DNA of 64,000 nucleotides. Source: Bacillota bacterium. Lineage in GTDB: Bacteria > Bacillota > Bacilli > Bacillales > Cytobacillaceae. Positions 52,136 to 61,095 of the stretch are shown in pieces. The notes beneath the pieces are model-generated. The model was given only the letters and a program-made list of their open reading frames with translations. It had not been told where the DNA came from and made no database searches. The stretch is taken from positions 1-64,000 of the forward strand of contig JAUZPL010000006.1 in the NCBI GenBank assembly GCA_030705955.1. Reading direction: 5' to 3'. Both the position numbers and the translations under genes were made by a program. Position 1 is the first letter of the stretch. Every line of letters begins with the position of its first letter.

Positions 52136-52930
52136 TTAGATTTTAGCCTCTTTTTGGTTTCCTTTCCTATCTCTTAATGCTAAAAAGATCATTAGACCCA
52201 GGTCAATAAGAATAATTGCAAGGGCTGACCATTGCCCGCCCGTTAAATGATTATATCGTGGAGAATCTCCGCGGAAGAATTCTAGAATAAAACGTTCTGA
52301 GAAATATAGAAATACATAAAAGGAAGCAATCCAACCCTTTGTTAATCGATGTCCTGCAAGTACAAGTAACATAAAAAGAATGCAGAAAATAATCATATTC
52401 CCTTGGCTTTCCCATACCTCAGCAGGCCACAAAGGTTTACTTCCGTAATAATTATAAGCGTATGAACCTTTCGGATAGACAATTCCAAAATTACCGCCTG
52501 TAGGACTTCCGAAAGCATCACCATTCATAAAGCATGCAATCCGGCCAATACCCTGAGCCAAAATTACAGCTGGTGAAATATAGTCTAAAAACTCTAAAAA
52601 GCTTATTTTTTGCACTCGGCAATAAATAATTAAAGTGATAATTCCGCCAGCAATAGCACCTTCAATTGAAATACCACCTTCCCAAATCTTTAAAATTTGA
52701 AGGGGATGGTGTGAATAGGTTGGCCATTGAAAAACAAAGACGTGCCAAATTCGAGCGCCAATAATGGATCCAACTAGGCCATACATTAAAAAGTTTTGAA
52801 GATGGTTATAGTAAATGGTCTTTTTCGTTAGAGCAAGTCCTACTCCATAGCCAAGTAATATGGCAATCACGGACACAACACCATGTGTTTGAACGACATA
52901 ACCAAATAAGTTAAATAAATCCTTATGCAT
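52136..52930 (-). CDS. lgt: Prolipoprotein diacylglyceryl transferase (Lgt family)
   Basis: This 264-residue protein has about seven helices and conserved Lgt motifs: ARIWHVFVFQW early, then EGGISIEGAIAGGI, the signature GRIACFMNGDAFG and YFSERFILEFFRGDSP. It transfers diacylglyceryl to the lipobox Cys of prolipoproteins. Bacilli usually have lgt next to hprK, which is absent here, so this may be an extra copy. A lipoprotein gene lies 1.8 kb away. The ribosome-binding site (GAGGGG) is rather far from the ATG. Confidence 0.85.
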   Translation of the reverse strand: MHKDLFNLFGYVVQTHGVVSVIAILLGYGVGLALTKKTIYYNHLQNFLMYGLVGSIIGARIWHVFVFQWPTYSHHPLQILKIWEGGISIEGAIAGGIITLIIYCRVQKISFLEFLDYISPAVILAQGIGRIACFMNGDAFGSPTGGNFGIVYPKGSYAYNYYGSKPLWPAEVWESQGNMIIFCILFMLLVLAGHRLTKGWIASFYVFLYFSERFILEFFRGDSPRYNHLTGGQWSALAIILIDLGLMIFLALRDRKGNQKEAKI

Positions 52931-53157
52931 TTTTTATAACAACCCCTCAGAATTTTTTCGGACTCTTTAAATCATTTTAAGAAATTTTTATAAATTATAA
53001 ATTCGCTAAGCGCACAAAATTGCTTTTCTTAAAAATTACACATTCAATAGTAACAGTTTAGAAGCATTTTAATTATCTAAGTATAAATTAAGTAAGTCAA
53101 TACCTTGAGGAATGATGGACATTTTTTAGGGTTTAGAATCCTCCTATTTCAAAAGAG

Positions 53158-53182
53158 GGAAGGAAGCCTGAGGCTTCCTTCC
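53158..53182. repeat. Perfect 11-bp hairpin preceding a duplicated element (copy A)
   Basis: GGAAGGAAGCC and GGCTTCCTTCC form a perfect stem around TGA. It is followed at 53189-53236 by a segment resembling 54996-55041. The remaining gap, 52931-53411, has no gene. Confidence 0.6.
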
Positions 53183-53188
53183 TTAAAA

Positions 53189-53236
53189 GGAGGTTAAATA
53201 GTATGCTATGATGCTGGCTTATGATACAGTATGTCT
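53189..53236 (+). repeat. Duplicated short element, copy A
   Basis: Starts GGAGG, then ATGC 12 bp later, then TGGCTTATGATACAGTATGT. The last 22 bases match copy B (54996-55041) at 18 positions, and the GGAGG-TAAA-A-TATGC part matches as well. Both copies follow a hairpin of GGAAGG/CCTTCC type. In both, the frame from ATG meets a stop within four codons, so it may be a decayed small gene or a leader. Confidence 0.45.
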
Positions 53237-53411
53237 AATAAATTTTTCTGGTAGGGCATAACTCCCTTTAGTTCTAAAAATAGGCAATAGAAATGGCTTT
53301 TGTATACTATGTAAAAAGAAAAAGGCCAATTTTAAAAGGACCTTTTCCATAAAAATGAATTTGTTTTATAATTAAAAGGATAAAAAATACAAGCAAATCC
53401 ACCGCCAAATA

Positions 53412-53846
53412 TTACATTTTAATTTGGTGATTATTCGGTTGTGTTATTTCCTTTTCTATAAATCCTTTTAGGAATTTGACATCAATGGTATGTCTATTAC
53501 CATTCACTATAATATCAGCCTTATCCTGATCCAAAACTCCCTCTAATTTAAAGAGGGGACTTTGAATAGTATATTGTTTTGTTGTTGGATTGTAGGAACT
53601 TTTTGTATTTTGTAATTCACTATTAATTACTGGCAGAATTGCTGATTCTGCAAATTTTTGTGTTGAGGCTATTGGATCTTGAATGTGATCAAGAAACTTT
53701 GGCCCAAAGTAAATATATCCTGCTACTGTTAATACTGCCAATATAAGCGCAATTTTTACAAGAAATCGTAAGATAAAAGGAAAAATAACAAGTAGGATAA
53801 TAAGTGCAAATGCTATAAATAAATGATTTAAAATAAAATGAATCAT
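53412..53846 (-). CDS. Small membrane protein of unknown function
   Basis: This 144-residue protein has two adjacent hydrophobic segments at the N-terminus (about 4-50) and a soluble C-terminal part of about 90 residues rich in beta strands (KQYTIQSPLFKLEGVLDQDKAD). No family is recognised. ATG 53846 follows GGAGGTG. A 13-codon upstream extension to 53885 lacks a good site. Confidence 0.6.
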   Translation of the reverse strand: MIHFILNHLFIAFALIILLVIFPFILRFLVKIALILAVLTVAGYIYFGPKFLDHIQDPIASTQKFAESAILPVINSELQNTKSSYNPTTKQYTIQSPLFKLEGVLDQDKADIIVNGNRHTIDVKFLKGFIEKEITQPNNHQIKM

Positions 53847-54062
53847 ATGAATACACCTCCATAATGCTTTAAACATTATAGGCAAAATTTATATGATTCA
53901 AACGAGTAAGGGAAAAACCTTTGATGCATATTTAAAACCTAATGGTGCCTAAAATGGAAAAGTTAATAAGATAAAAATGTAGTTAACTGTTTTGGGGCTT
54001 GGATATTAGCTTTTGAAAACGAGGAATACTTTGTAAATAGATAAATTTGGAGGAGAGGTTTT

Positions 54063-54572
54063 ATGTTAAAAATATCAGAAGCAAATGAAAGCTTACATAC
54101 ATGGTTAGAAATGGATTTATTTACAGAGGAAACAAAGGTAAGAATTAAAGAAGCGGATATTATTTTAGTTCCCGATATCGGAAAGATTGAAGGAATTGCT
54201 AAGGCATTTAGACCGGATACAAAGCCATTTTATAAATTTGCAAAAGCAAATAACCTATCCGGGGAAAAAATTGAAATACTTGAGAATAAAGGTGAATTAA
54301 ATGTATTAAACTTTCACTCATATGAACTTTGGCTGCCAAATCTATATATTAATGATGTGAATTTACTTCCAACCGTTATGGATTTAATCAATCGTTATAT
54401 AGGAGAGAAACAAAAACTCAATAAGGAAACGATAGTTGTAAATTTTTGTTTGAAAATACAAAAACAAAGTAGTACATGCAAAATATTATCGTATAAAGGT
54501 GACATAGAACGACTTAATGATTTAATTAGAGATTTAGAAGGTGAAACTATCCAAAATTGGAGGGACATTTAG
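54063..54572 (+). CDS. Protein of unknown function
   Basis: This 169-residue soluble mixed alpha/beta protein begins MLKISEANESLHTWLEMDLF and starts at ATG after TTTGGAGGAG. There is no signal peptide, membrane segment or catalytic motif. A hydrophobic strand ADIILVPDIG near residues 33-42 and a C-terminal helix are notable. It is monocistronic and flanked by non-coding DNA. Confidence 0.6.
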   Translation: MLKISEANESLHTWLEMDLFTEETKVRIKEADIILVPDIGKIEGIAKAFRPDTKPFYKFAKANNLSGEKIEILENKGELNVLNFHSYELWLPNLYINDVNLLPTVMDLINRYIGEKQKLNKETIVVNFCLKIQKQSSTCKILSYKGDIERLNDLIRDLEGETIQNWRDI

Positions 54573-54714
54573 ATATGACCTTAATTTCTAGTCTTAATAA
54601 AAAATCTCCTTTATTTGAAAATCACAACTGCATGAAAAAGGGTGCCCTTTTACTATAAAATAGAAAGTCACCCTAAATGTGAGTTATTTTCTAAGGTAGG
54701 CACCCATTTTTTTA

Positions 54715-54834
54715 TTAATAAAAACCACCGCCAAAGCTAGCTCCAACAATAATTAATAGTATAAACAATACAACGATTAATACAAAACTGCCACCGTAGC
54801 CATAACCGCCACCATATCCATATCCGAAGCACAT
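54715..54834 (-). CDS. YjcZ-family sporulation protein
   Basis: This 39-residue protein has a Gly/Tyr-rich start ([15 protein letters not shown]), a membrane helix ([19 protein letters not shown]) and a GGGFY end. It is the standard YjcZ pattern of tiny sporulation-expressed Bacillus proteins. ATG 54834 follows GAGGAGGTG. Their function is unknown. Confidence 0.88.
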   Translation of the reverse strand: MCFGYGYGGGYGYGGSFVLIVVLFILLIIVGASFGGGFY

Positions 54835-54960
54835 ACAAATTCACCTCCTCTTAAGTTGGTTACTTTATAGATATGTATATTAATCTTTTTTGGAAAGGCT
54901 AATGGAGTAATTTGGGCAAAAATGGATGTTTAGCTAAAATATTATAAGTGTTATTCAATA

Positions 54961-54992
54961 AAAAGAAGGAGGCTAAATAGCTTCCTTCTTTT
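54961..54992. repeat. Hairpin preceding the duplicated element (copy B)
   Basis: AAAAGAAGGA and TCCTTCTTTT form a 10-bp stem with GC pairs inside. It stands before 54996-55041 as the 53158 hairpin stands before copy A. The rest of 54835-55223 holds no gene. Confidence 0.55.
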
Positions 54993-54995
54993 CAT

Positions 54996-55041
54996 GGAGG
55001 TAAACAATATGCATTCTTAATGGCTTACAATAAAATATGTC
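54996..55041 (+). repeat. Duplicated short element, copy B
   Basis: GGAGGTAAACAATATGC followed by TGGCTTACAATAAAATATGT; see copy A at 53189-53236. Here the frame after the ATG meets TAA at codon 4 and then reads W-L-T-I-K-Y-V-C onward, against W-L-M-I-Q-Y-V in copy A. A once-coding origin is therefore possible. Confidence 0.45.
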
Positions 55042-55223
55042 TGCTTCATCTTTTTGATAGTACAAAATTCCAGTTTAATTAAAATTCCACCATAGCCTTA
55101 TAAACGGTTGCCTTCCTAATTTTATGGTTTTTTCTTTAATTACAATTTATTTAATAAATTTTGGATAATAACTGTTGACATATGGAAAAATATCTTTAAA
55201 TTATTTCCTTAAGGCGGACTTAA

Positions 55224-56006
55224 ATGAATAACTACATAACTGACAATACAGCAAGACGTTATAAGGCACATGTTAGTATTCTAGGAACGACCCAGCTTCA
55301 TTTGCGAAGTCCTTACATTATTGCATGGTGGTTTGCGGCATTTCCTGGATTTGGACATTTACTCTTATCAAAATATATCCGGGGATATGTATTATTTATT
55401 TGGGAGGTTGTAGTAAACCTAAATGCACATGTCAATCTCTCCATGATTTATTCTTTTCAAGGAAATATTGATATGGCAAAAGAAGTGTTAAATACAAGGT
55501 GGCTTCTTATGTATATACCTGTATACCTTTTTGGAATTTGGGATAGTTATCGAACAACAGTAGATTTGAATAAAGTTTATATCATGTCTGATCGAGAGGA
55601 TCATCGTTTTAATACATTTGCAATTGGTGCATTAGAAATCAATTATTTAGATAAACGGAACCCCATCCTCGCCATTTTTTGGTCAGCGTTTGTTCCGGGT
55701 TTAGGACAACTCTACTTACATAGGATATTAACTTCTTTCTTTATCATCATTACATTGGTCGCGTTTTTTTACTATTCTCATTTACAGGAAGCAATTTCAT
55801 TATTGTTCTTGGGTAAAATTAAAGAAGCTACCTCCGTTCTAAAACCTGAATGGTTTTTATTTATTCCTTCGCACTATGGATTTGCAATGTACGATTCCTA
55901 TATTAATACGGTTGAAAATAATAAGCTTTTTGAAAAAGACACAAGAAAATTTTTGAAGGAAAATTATCAAGCTTCAGGATTCAAAATTCTAAAAGGAAAA
56001 AAGTAA
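55224..56006 (+). CDS. Membrane protein with two tandem homologous units, function unknown
   Basis: This 260-residue protein consists of two repeats, each with a conserved opening (LRSPYIIAWWFAAFPGFGHLLL and DKRNPILAIFWSAFVPGLGQ), two membrane helices and an F(xx)WDSY / FAMYDSYINT end. The 'FPGxGxxxL' motif resembles TM2-type small membrane domains. ATG 55224 is preceded by AAGGCGG. A decayed relative lies at 43382. It forms an operon with the next gene (12-bp gap). Confidence 0.75.
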   Translation: MNNYITDNTARRYKAHVSILGTTQLHLRSPYIIAWWFAAFPGFGHLLLSKYIRGYVLFIWEVVVNLNAHVNLSMIYSFQGNIDMAKEVLNTRWLLMYIPVYLFGIWDSYRTTVDLNKVYIMSDREDHRFNTFAIGALEINYLDKRNPILAIFWSAFVPGLGQLYLHRILTSFFIIITLVAFFYYSHLQEAISLLFLGKIKEATSVLKPEWFLFIPSHYGFAMYDSYINTVENNKLFEKDTRKFLKENYQASGFKILKGKK

Positions 56007-56017
56007 GGTGATAGATA

Positions 56018-56476
56018 TTGCAGCTTTTTTCAACATTCGAAACGAACGAGTTTATAGAAATGGCGATTTTAACATTAGAAAAAAAAGGGGTAAAAAAGGA
56101 AAATATTTATGCTGTACCCCTCGATAGCCAAAAAGAGGATCCGAAGTTTTTCGATACTCTTAATCGTTCAGATGGTACGTCACTTATTGATATTGGGATC
56201 GCCCTTGCAACAGCCTTTTCAGTAGTTGGAGCTAGTATTGGATTTAAATTATCTTTGGGGCCTGTTTATTGGGGCCTTATATATGCATTAATTGGATTTC
56301 TTGTGGGTATTGGTATACGGCTTTTTATCGAATTAGTAATAAAAAAGAAAAAGCGCCTTTTGAAAGGTGAGCATTCCGAGGTTATTCTTATTGTTGATTG
56401 TGAAGAAACTCAGGCGGAATTTATTGAAAATGTGCTTTGGAGCCATTTTGCAATAGGAGTAGCAAAAGTAAAGTGA
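56018..56476 (+). CDS. Membrane protein of unknown function, paired with the preceding gene
   Basis: This 152-residue protein has a soluble N-terminal part (about 1-55), two membrane helices (about 58-110, Gly-rich) and a C-terminal soluble strand region (VILIVDCEETQAEFIENVLWSH). The sequence suggests a ferredoxin-like fold around the membrane hairpin, as in some stress-related DUF proteins. TTG 56018 lies behind AAGGTGATAG. No identity is claimed. Confidence 0.65.
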   Translation: MQLFSTFETNEFIEMAILTLEKKGVKKENIYAVPLDSQKEDPKFFDTLNRSDGTSLIDIGIALATAFSVVGASIGFKLSLGPVYWGLIYALIGFLVGIGIRLFIELVIKKKKRLLKGEHSEVILIVDCEETQAEFIENVLWSHFAIGVAKVK

Positions 56477-56551
56477 AATCTCCAAATAAAATGCACTAAA
56501 AAAGCAGTTTGTTATAAAATGTCCAATTTTTTAACAAAGAAGCATAAAAAA

Positions 56552-56570
56552 GTGTTCTTTAGCAGAACAC
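56552..56570. repeat. Small hairpin
   Basis: GTGTTCT and AGAACAC form a perfect stem around TTAGC in the 56477-56825 gap, with A-rich DNA after it rather than Ts. It could act as a terminator on the minus strand. Confidence 0.4.
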
Positions 56571-56650
56571 CAAAAAATAAATAGTTTAGATCTTCATTTT
56601 TTCAGAACAAGAAAAATTTTTATTCTAACCTTAAAATAGGATTCAAACTT

Positions 56651-56683
56651 AAAAGCCGTTTCCAATTGGAAACGGCTTTTATA
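56651..56683. terminator. Terminator in the gap before the copper-type operon
   Basis: AAAAGCCGTTTCC and GGAAACGGCTTTT are perfect complements around AATT, with T-rich flanks. It probably terminates the 55224-56476 operon. Confidence 0.75.
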
Positions 56684-56825
56684 ATTGGGAAATTGATCAA
56701 ATGATCTACCAAAAGACAAAATTTAGTCAAGAAAAACACAAAGTTTCTGCACACATTTTTATTAATGTTTATCTAGGTTAAATACAAAATTTACTTTAAA
56801 TATCTTGGAATTGAGGTGAAATGCT

Positions 56826-57203
56826 TTGAAAGGAAAAATGTTAATCATAATGGCTCTTTTTCTTGTACTAACCGGTGGAACCGTTGCAATGGCCCATGGT
56901 GGTAATCAACATTCGCAGTCAAACTCAAGCATGAAGGGCATGGACATGAATGGTAAGGATAAAGGGATGGATATGAAGGGCATGGACATGAATGGCAAAG
57001 ATAAAAACATGGATATGAGTGGCTCGAAAAGTAATGATGATATGCAGGGCATGAATATGGGAGGGGATGAACCTGTAAAGGAAACTCCGCCCAACGTAAA
57101 GGTTTTAGGTACTTATGGGGTCGTTAATCTTGCATTTATTTTAATAGGTATTTGGAACAAGTGGTTTAGAAGAAAGGATGGTTCATATGGCAATACCAAG
57201 TAA
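56826..57203 (+). CDS. Secreted Met/His-rich (putative copper-binding) protein with C-terminal membrane helix
   Basis: This 125-residue protein has a signal peptide (about 1-23, ending AMA) and a HGGNQHSQ start. A middle of repeated GMDM/NMDM units (about 35-78) gives many MxM motifs, typical of extracytoplasmic Cu(I) binding. A membrane helix (about 95-113) follows, then a basic tail. TTG 56826 follows GAGGTGA. It overlaps the next gene by 17 bp from that gene's chosen start, indicating coupling with the Fe-S membrane protein. Confidence 0.8.
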   Translation: MKGKMLIIMALFLVLTGGTVAMAHGGNQHSQSNSSMKGMDMNGKDKGMDMKGMDMNGKDKNMDMSGSKSNDDMQGMNMGGDEPVKETPPNVKVLGTYGVVNLAFILIGIWNKWFRRKDGSYGNTK

Positions 57204-58575
57204 TAAATATAATACAGAAAAAATACAAGTAGACGGTGCCAAACAACCCTTTAATCTACTATCTATTCCTACCATTAAAAAATTTATTCAAAGTAGATGG
57301 TATCCTGGTATTTTTCAATGGGCAGCCTTTGTGGTCTTTTCAGTTATTGTTTATGAATTGGTAGCCGGAACGGTTGATCCGACTAGGAATATTGGTACTT
57401 CTCTAACTTGGGTTTTATGGTGGCCACTTGTCCCCGTATTCTTTGTACTTATTGGAAGATTTTGGTGTGCTATTTGTCCTTTTGGAAAACTAAGTGATAT
57501 TATTCGAAAAACCATTGGCAGTGAGAGACCAACCCCAAGATTTTTGCGGAAATATGGGTTATGGATAATTGACTTATTTTTTATTGCTATCACATATAGT
57601 GATCATATTTGGGGAATTGTGGAATCACCCAGGGGTTCTGGATACTTACTGCTTTTACTGGTGACAATGGTGGTAGGAACTTCTGTGTTTTATGAAAGAA
57701 GAACTTTTTGCAAAACTTTATGTTTTCTTGGGGGGCTTTCAGGAAACTATTCCCGTTCAGGTGCATTAGAACTAAGGGGAACTCCAGATATTTGTAAAAC
57801 ATGTAAAACTCAATCGTGTTTTAAAGGAAGCGATAAAGCTGAAGGCTGTCCAATGTTTCAATTTGTAAGAACAATGGATTCTAGTGCAGATTGTAATTTA
57901 TGCGGGAACTGTGTAAAATCCTGTCCAAACAATTCAATTCGAATTTCTCCTAGAGTCCCAACATCAGAACTATGGGGGACTAAAAATCCAAAGATTGAAC
58001 ACTCCTTCTTAGCAGCTGTCATCATGGGAATTGTTTTTGTACAAAACATAACGATGATTTCCATTTGGCAAGATATATTAAAAGCAATAAGTTTTGTAAC
58101 TGGAACAGAAAACTATACTATAAACTTTACTGTTGCCTATATTATTTCTATGCTGATTCCAATTTTACTTCTTCTAGGTACTGCGAAGCTTGCAGTTTTA
58201 ACAGGTGGTTCTATCTCAAAAGTTAAACAAAATTTTGTGCGATTTGGTTATGCTATTATCCCTTTAGATTTAGCAGGACATCTTGCCCATAACCTGTTCC
58301 ATATCATTACAGAAGGAAGAGCTGTTTGGTATAATTCTGCTGCATTATTTGGAGCCAATGTCACAAGGGGAGACCTTGCTTTTGCTAGTGCCTCATCTGT
58401 TCAAATTCTTCAATATATCATCATTGTTATTGGAATGGTGGGTTCACTTTATACTGCATATCGTATTGGCAATAAGGGTACATTCAAAGCTTTAATGCCA
58501 TACTATACTTTAATGATTCTGCTTGCAGTCATGAATATCTACCTGTTCTCCATGCCAATGATGCATCGGGTATAA
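57187..58575 (+). CDS. NapH/NosR-like membrane 4Fe-4S protein
   Basis: This protein of about 462 residues has eight or more membrane helices. CxxCPxG (CAICPFG), CKTLCFLGG and two ferredoxin-type clusters (CKTCKTQSC...GCP and CNLCGNCVKSCP) are arranged as in NapH/NosR/CcoG-type electron-transfer proteins. A NosR-like role in reducing a periplasmic copper enzyme fits the preceding Met-rich protein, but no nosZ or nitrate reductase is in the window. ATG 57187 follows AAAGGA with 8-nt spacing. Confidence 0.82.
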   Translation: MAIPSNKYNTEKIQVDGAKQPFNLLSIPTIKKFIQSRWYPGIFQWAAFVVFSVIVYELVAGTVDPTRNIGTSLTWVLWWPLVPVFFVLIGRFWCAICPFGKLSDIIRKTIGSERPTPRFLRKYGLWIIDLFFIAITYSDHIWGIVESPRGSGYLLLLLVTMVVGTSVFYERRTFCKTLCFLGGLSGNYSRSGALELRGTPDICKTCKTQSCFKGSDKAEGCPMFQFVRTMDSSADCNLCGNCVKSCPNNSIRISPRVPTSELWGTKNPKIEHSFLAAVIMGIVFVQNITMISIWQDILKAISFVTGTENYTINFTVAYIISMLIPILLLLGTAKLAVLTGGSISKVKQNFVRFGYAIIPLDLAGHLAHNLFHIITEGRAVWYNSAALFGANVTRGDLAFASASSVQILQYIIIVIGMVGSLYTAYRIGNKGTFKALMPYYTLMILLAVMNIYLFSMPMMHRV

Positions 58576-58694
58576 AAATAGAATGTAGAATACTTAGTGG
58601 ATGAAATCAAATGGTTTCGTCCACTTCTTTTTTATTCCCAAGACACCTACGAAGGAAATGATTGGAGGGATAAAGAGAACTAACAAAAAAAGAC

Positions 58695-59021
58695 CTAGCA
58701 GCAGCGAGGTCGGAAAATACAGCAGAGTTCCGGGGATAAAAGATGATTGATTCCAGGTTCATTAATTTTATAATAGCTCCATGTCCCTTGGGTCTCTTTT
58801 AGAATTAAATTGGCATCAAGTAATATTTTAAGATGGTATGAAAGTTTGGACTGAGGCATACCAATCATATCGCATAAATCGCAAACACAAATCGATTCTT
58901 GTTGACAAAGAAGGTTTAAAATTTGTAGCCGTTTTTGGTCTGCTAATGCTTTAAACTTTGTTTCATATTCAGAGAAAGTAGTGGCTAAAGATAAATCTGT
59001 AAGAGGAATAATTTTCTCCAT
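58695..59021 (-). CDS. ArsR-family metalloregulator with CxCxxC site
   Basis: This 108-residue winged-helix repressor has the recognition helix MPQSKLSYHLKILLDANLI and the As(III)/Sb(III)-type site SICVCDLCDMIG (CVCDLC). It ends with a Cys-rich tail (CCIFRPRCC). No arsB, arsC or arsD gene adjoins it, so its target is elsewhere or lost. The ArsB/NhaD permease at 2922 is 56 kb away. ATG 59021 follows GGGAG. An ATG two codons upstream is less well placed. Confidence 0.88.
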   Translation of the reverse strand: MEKIIPLTDLSLATTFSEYETKFKALADQKRLQILNLLCQQESICVCDLCDMIGMPQSKLSYHLKILLDANLILKETQGTWSYYKINEPGINHLLSPELCCIFRPRCC

Positions 59022-59243
59022 AAGCATCTCCCTAAATCAAAATCATTTGATATAAAGTATTATAATTCTAATTTGTTTGGTTTACAACTATAATATCAAG
59101 AAAAATTGATTTAATTTATTACTTCTTCATGTTATTTGTGCTAAAGTTTTCAATCCTTTATACCTTTTCTTTCATATGCATTTTTGTTATTTACTTGGGG
59201 AAATTACCTTTATAAATAAACGGTGGTCTTGGGGGGTGGATTT

Positions 59244-59714
59244 GTGACATTTTCGATTTGCATGCTGATTACATGGATTGTCATTATTATTTTGTCCCTT
59301 ATTCCAAAGAGATTATCTGAAATTGATATGGTATTCCTTTTTTTTGTTAATACCATTTTTGAATTAAGCATATTTACCATTTTTCATGTCAATTTAAAAT
59401 GGCTGAATATATCGCAAGAGGTTGAAAAATCACTAGCAGATTTGATGTTTCGACTAATTATGGTTCCCCTTTTTTTTATCATATCGACCAATATTCTGTT
59501 ATATTCCTGGAAATTTCTCAAGTGGATCATCATATTGGCTATGCTTGTGTGCTTTATTTTAATGAAAGATTTACTTAAAAGTCTAGGAATCCTAACGACT
59601 CATCATTGGAATATGATGTATAGCATTTTAATGTTCTGTAGTTATCTTATTTTTTCAAGACTGATGGCATGGTTCATTACCAAAGCGGGGTCGAAAGAAG
59701 TGGATAAATTATGA
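59244..59714 (+). CDS. Polytopic membrane protein of unknown function
   Basis: This protein of about 156 residues has four hydrophobic helices and short loops. GTG 59244 follows GGGGGG with 7-nt spacing. An ORF opening 21 bp upstream lacks a site. Its end overlaps the next gene by 4 bp, and the pair has similar size and topology, so both products probably work together. No family is claimed. Confidence 0.65.
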   Translation: MTFSICMLITWIVIIILSLIPKRLSEIDMVFLFFVNTIFELSIFTIFHVNLKWLNISQEVEKSLADLMFRLIMVPLFFIISTNILLYSWKFLKWIIILAMLVCFILMKDLLKSLGILTTHHWNMMYSILMFCSYLIFSRLMAWFITKAGSKEVDKL

Positions 59715-60214
59715 TTGTGTATGATAACCAGTTCAATGCTAACGAATGGTTTATAATAATCGGATTAGGCATTGGCATTGTCACTACGATGATTTTACCA
59801 AAGCGATTTCCAATAAAAATTTCAATAGTTTTTTTTATGTGTGGTATTTATAGCGGATTCTTTTTTGATCATTCCCTCAGTGTTCAGCCTGTCAGTTTTT
59901 ATGATGTAAATGATAATTCCTCCTATCAATTTTTTGATTTTCTTTCCTATCTTACATTTGGTCCATTTAGCTATTTGTATTTTTATTTTTTTGATTGGTT
60001 TAATTTTAAAAATAAATATATACCAATTTATATACTTATGTGGTCATTCATTTGCCTTGGTTTTGAATGGTGTGCTACTTATGTTGGTGTTTATCATTAC
60101 CAGCATGGATACAGCATGTATTATTCGTTTTCTATTTATTTGTTGGTTTTAAGCAGTTGGCTTTTTTTATATTTCCGGTATTATGGAAAAAGCTCCGTTA
60201 CCTTGACTAAGTAG
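59711..60214 (+). CDS. Polytopic membrane protein of unknown function, second of pair
   Basis: This 167-residue protein has five hydrophobic helices and many aromatic residues (FGPFSYLYFYFFDWFNF). Its start overlaps the previous stop (ATGA). It resembles small integral membrane proteins common in Bacillus and Paenibacillus without known function. The 60215-60437 gap shows nothing. Confidence 0.65.
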   Translation: MIVYDNQFNANEWFIIIGLGIGIVTTMILPKRFPIKISIVFFMCGIYSGFFFDHSLSVQPVSFYDVNDNSSYQFFDFLSYLTFGPFSYLYFYFFDWFNFKNKYIPIYILMWSFICLGFEWCATYVGVYHYQHGYSMYYSFSIYLLVLSSWLFLYFRYYGKSSVTLTK

Positions 60215-60437
60215 GCTTTTAGTTCTTTTCTAAGCCAATTTGGGTAAATCCAAAGGAATGAGAAGGAATAAAGTAATTCCTTATAGAAAAGAAGTATAAA
60301 CAAAATGATTGCCGAAGGTCAAAATGGATAAAAATTTTAATGACCATTGGAAAAAAGACAGGATAGCATCAGATAGTAGGATCTAATGATTTTACTACCT
60401 TTAGTGATATGTTTTTTGGGGAAAGGGAGAAAAAGGG

Positions 60438-61082
60438 ATGAATCGTAACCAGGTTTCTTTAGAATTGCCAGAATACCTTGAGATGGATCGAAGTCAAATA
60501 GAAAAGACTTTATTTACAGCACAAGAAAAGGTAAGAACCTTTGCAGCTTCTCATAATTGGGGTTTATATGCAAATGAAGCTTTGATTAAAAAAACACATA
60601 TTTTTTCTACTAAAAATGAATTTGATTATGCAGTTATTACAGCATTTGATCTTAATTCAAATACAGTACTGCCATTAACTGTTTCAGCCATCATTGCTAA
60701 TGATGAATTGCTCATGGTATCACCAAATGTATATGCAGAAATTTATCCGCAAGGCAAAGAAGAAAATTCTTATAAAAAACTAATTATTCATGAATTAGCC
60801 CATGCTCTTCATATTCGAATTCTAAATGGAGACGAAGAAAAAATGGGCCCAAAGTGGTTTTTTGAGGGATTTGCTATCTATGCAGCAAAACAATTTGAAA
60901 GCCATAGAAATATATTAAGTGATGATGAAATTTGGGAAATTATTTTGACTGATAAGGAAACTAATTATCAAAGTTATAAAGAGGTTATGGATTTCTTACT
61001 AGAAAAGGTAAGTATCAATGAGCTAGTTGCTCATGCCTGGAAATCAAATTTTCTGGAATTTTTACAATCAACTTTAGGTTAA
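60438..61082 (+). CDS. Gluzincin-type zinc metallopeptidase, small
   Basis: This 214-residue protein has HELAH (in IIHELAHALHIR), with the third ligand Glu in WFFEGFAIYAA, the HExxH-(n)-E arrangement of M1/M48-like gluzincins. There is no signal peptide, so it is intracellular. The C-terminal half is helical. It is followed by a HIT-family gene 13 bp downstream. The substrate is unknown. Confidence 0.82.
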   Translation: MNRNQVSLELPEYLEMDRSQIEKTLFTAQEKVRTFAASHNWGLYANEALIKKTHIFSTKNEFDYAVITAFDLNSNTVLPLTVSAIIANDELLMVSPNVYAEIYPQGKEENSYKKLIIHELAHALHIRILNGDEEKMGPKWFFEGFAIYAAKQFESHRNILSDDEIWEIILTDKETNYQSYKEVMDFLLEKVSINELVAHAWKSNFLEFLQSTLG

Positions 61083-61095
61083 GGGGCAGTTAAAA

